DNA from: Gammaproteobacteria bacterium | Lineage (GTDB): Bacteria > Pseudomonadota > Gammaproteobacteria > Pseudomonadales > Pseudohongiellaceae | Length of the DNA stretch: 23,362 bases | Assembly: GCA_002691885.1 (NCBI GenBank) | Contig: NZJB01000024.1 | Span: 1 to 23,362, forward strand | Reading direction: 5' to 3' | Part shown: positions 22,697 through 23,362 of the stretch, piece by piece | Numbering within the stretch: the first letter of the stretch is position 1 | Layout: every line of letters begins with the position of its first letter | Made by a program: the position numbers and the translations under genes | The notes under the pieces: generated by a model | Seen by the model: the letters and a program-made list of their open reading frames with translations, nothing else | What the model was told of the DNA's origin: nothing | Database searches by the model: none

Positions 22697-23362
22697 ATGA
22701 CGCTGGAGCCCAGCCTGCGGCAGCTCAGGGACTTTATTCTTGAGTACCCTCGGCTCATGGTGTTGACCGGAGCCGGTATCAGCCAGAGCTCTGGCATACC
22801 GACCTATCGTGATGCGACTGGTGCATGGACTTCCAGTCAGCCGATCCAGCACGGTGAATTTATGCGTGATGCTGCTGTACGCAAAAGATACTGGGCGCGC
22901 AGTTACAAGGGATGGCCCAACGTCGCGAGCGCCCGGCCCAATTCGGGTCATCAGGCGCTAAGCCAACTGGAAGCGCAGGACTATGTTCAGTATCTCGTGA
23001 CCCAGAATATCGATCGTCTCCACCAGAAGGCCGGTCATCAAAGGGTGATTGATCTGCACGGGCGTCTCGATCAGGTGGTTTGTATGGATTGTGGAGAAAT
23101 TGCTTCGCGTGCGGATGTCCAGCAATGGTTAGCGGCCCACAACAACCACCTTGATCATCTCAGTGTCACGCAGCGACCCGATGGTGATGCAGAAATTGAA
23201 GGTGCCGCGCTGGAAGGGATGCAGCTACCCAGCTGTGTCCATTGCTCCGGTTTGATCAAACCAAATGTGGTTTTTTACGGCGGGTCGGTTGACAAAAAAA
23301 TCATCAGCCGGGTATTCGAGCAGCTAAGTCAGTGCGATGCCTTGCTGGTGGTAGGGTCTTCG
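22697..23362 (+). CDS. Sir2-family NAD-dependent protein deacylase, 5' part (runs off the window)
   Basis: The open frame gives 222 residues without a stop at the window edge. Sirtuin motifs appear in order: GAGIS (25-29) with SGIPTYRD for NAD binding, TQNIDRLH, the catalytic LHG, a zinc site formed by CMDC and CVHC, and NVVFYGG followed by LLVVGSS. Sirtuins remove acyl groups from Lys using NAD, giving nicotinamide and O-acyl-ADP-ribose. The insert between the Cys pairs is longer than in CobB, as in bacterial class II-like sirtuins; that subclass call is tentative. AGAGGG precedes the ATG by about 6 bases. Confidence 0.94.
   Translation, partial: MTLEPSLRQLRDFILEYPRLMVLTGAGISQSSGIPTYRDATGAWTSSQPIQHGEFMRDAAVRKRYWARSYKGWPNVASARPNSGHQALSQLEAQDYVQYLVTQNIDRLHQKAGHQRVIDLHGRLDQVVCMDCGEIASRADVQQWLAAHNNHLDHLSVTQRPDGDAEIEGAALEGMQLPSCVHCSGLIKPNVVFYGGSVDKKIISRVFEQLSQCDALLVVGSS

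Noticed and set aside
22572..22700. 42-codon ORF ahead of the sirtuin gene
   Set aside because: No ribosome-binding site and no recognisable motif; the length is within chance expectation.

Overview
The window reads as a piece of a marine-type gammaproteobacterial chromosome. The left end carries a conserved gammaproteobacterial block (gshA, hslR, a yrfG-type nucleotidase and cysQ). The rest is accessory metabolism of the kind seen in OM60/NOR5-like heterotrophs; that taxonomic placement is inference. No tRNA, rRNA, CRISPR array, phage gene or transposase was recognised.

Layout. 1-1263 (minus): 5' end of gshA, hslR and a shortened yrfG. 1452-5558 (plus): cysQ, a DUF885 lipoprotein and a serine-hydrolase-fold protein that has lost its catalytic Ser and Lys. 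5735-13458 (plus): a tight six-gene CoA operon. It encodes a long-chain-type acyl-CoA dehydrogenase, a fusion of an HMG-CoA-synthase-like domain with a DUF35 zinc-ribbon/OB domain, an archaeal/SCP2-type thiolase, a methylsuccinyl-CoA-dehydrogenase-like flavoprotein, a MaoC/hydratase-2 protein and a close relative of mesaconyl-CoA C1-C4 CoA transferase. Read together, these could oxidise a methyl-branched dicarboxylyl-CoA to methylsuccinyl-CoA and on to mesaconyl-C1-CoA, mesaconyl-C4-CoA and citramalyl-CoA.

13455-14756 (minus): a halohydrin dehalogenase (T-x4-Y-x-G and S-x12-Y-x3-R motifs) preceded by a FrnE/DsbA-like oxidoreductase. The first active-site Cys codon of that oxidoreductase is an in-frame TGA, and a hairpin sits at bacterial-SECIS distance behind it. 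It is a strong selenoprotein candidate that ordinary gene calling would truncate. 14945-16606 (plus): a secreted TPR protein, closed by a 15-bp inverted repeat between convergent genes.

16787-20479 (minus): a complete TTQ amine dehydrogenase operon in the order heavy chain, MauE, MauD, light chain and two tandem mono-haem cytochromes c. The light chain resembles aromatic amine dehydrogenase more than methylamine dehydrogenase. No mauG, mauF or amicyanin gene is present. 20849-23362 (plus): a GNAT acetyltransferase, a small membrane-anchored unknown, a DsbB-type protein and the 5' part of a sirtuin deacetylase that runs off the end.

The observations most worth following are the UPWC selenoprotein candidate, the methylsuccinyl-CoA to citramalyl-CoA operon with its catalytically stripped HMGS-DUF35 scaffold, the halohydrin dehalogenase, and the TTQ cluster without MauG.
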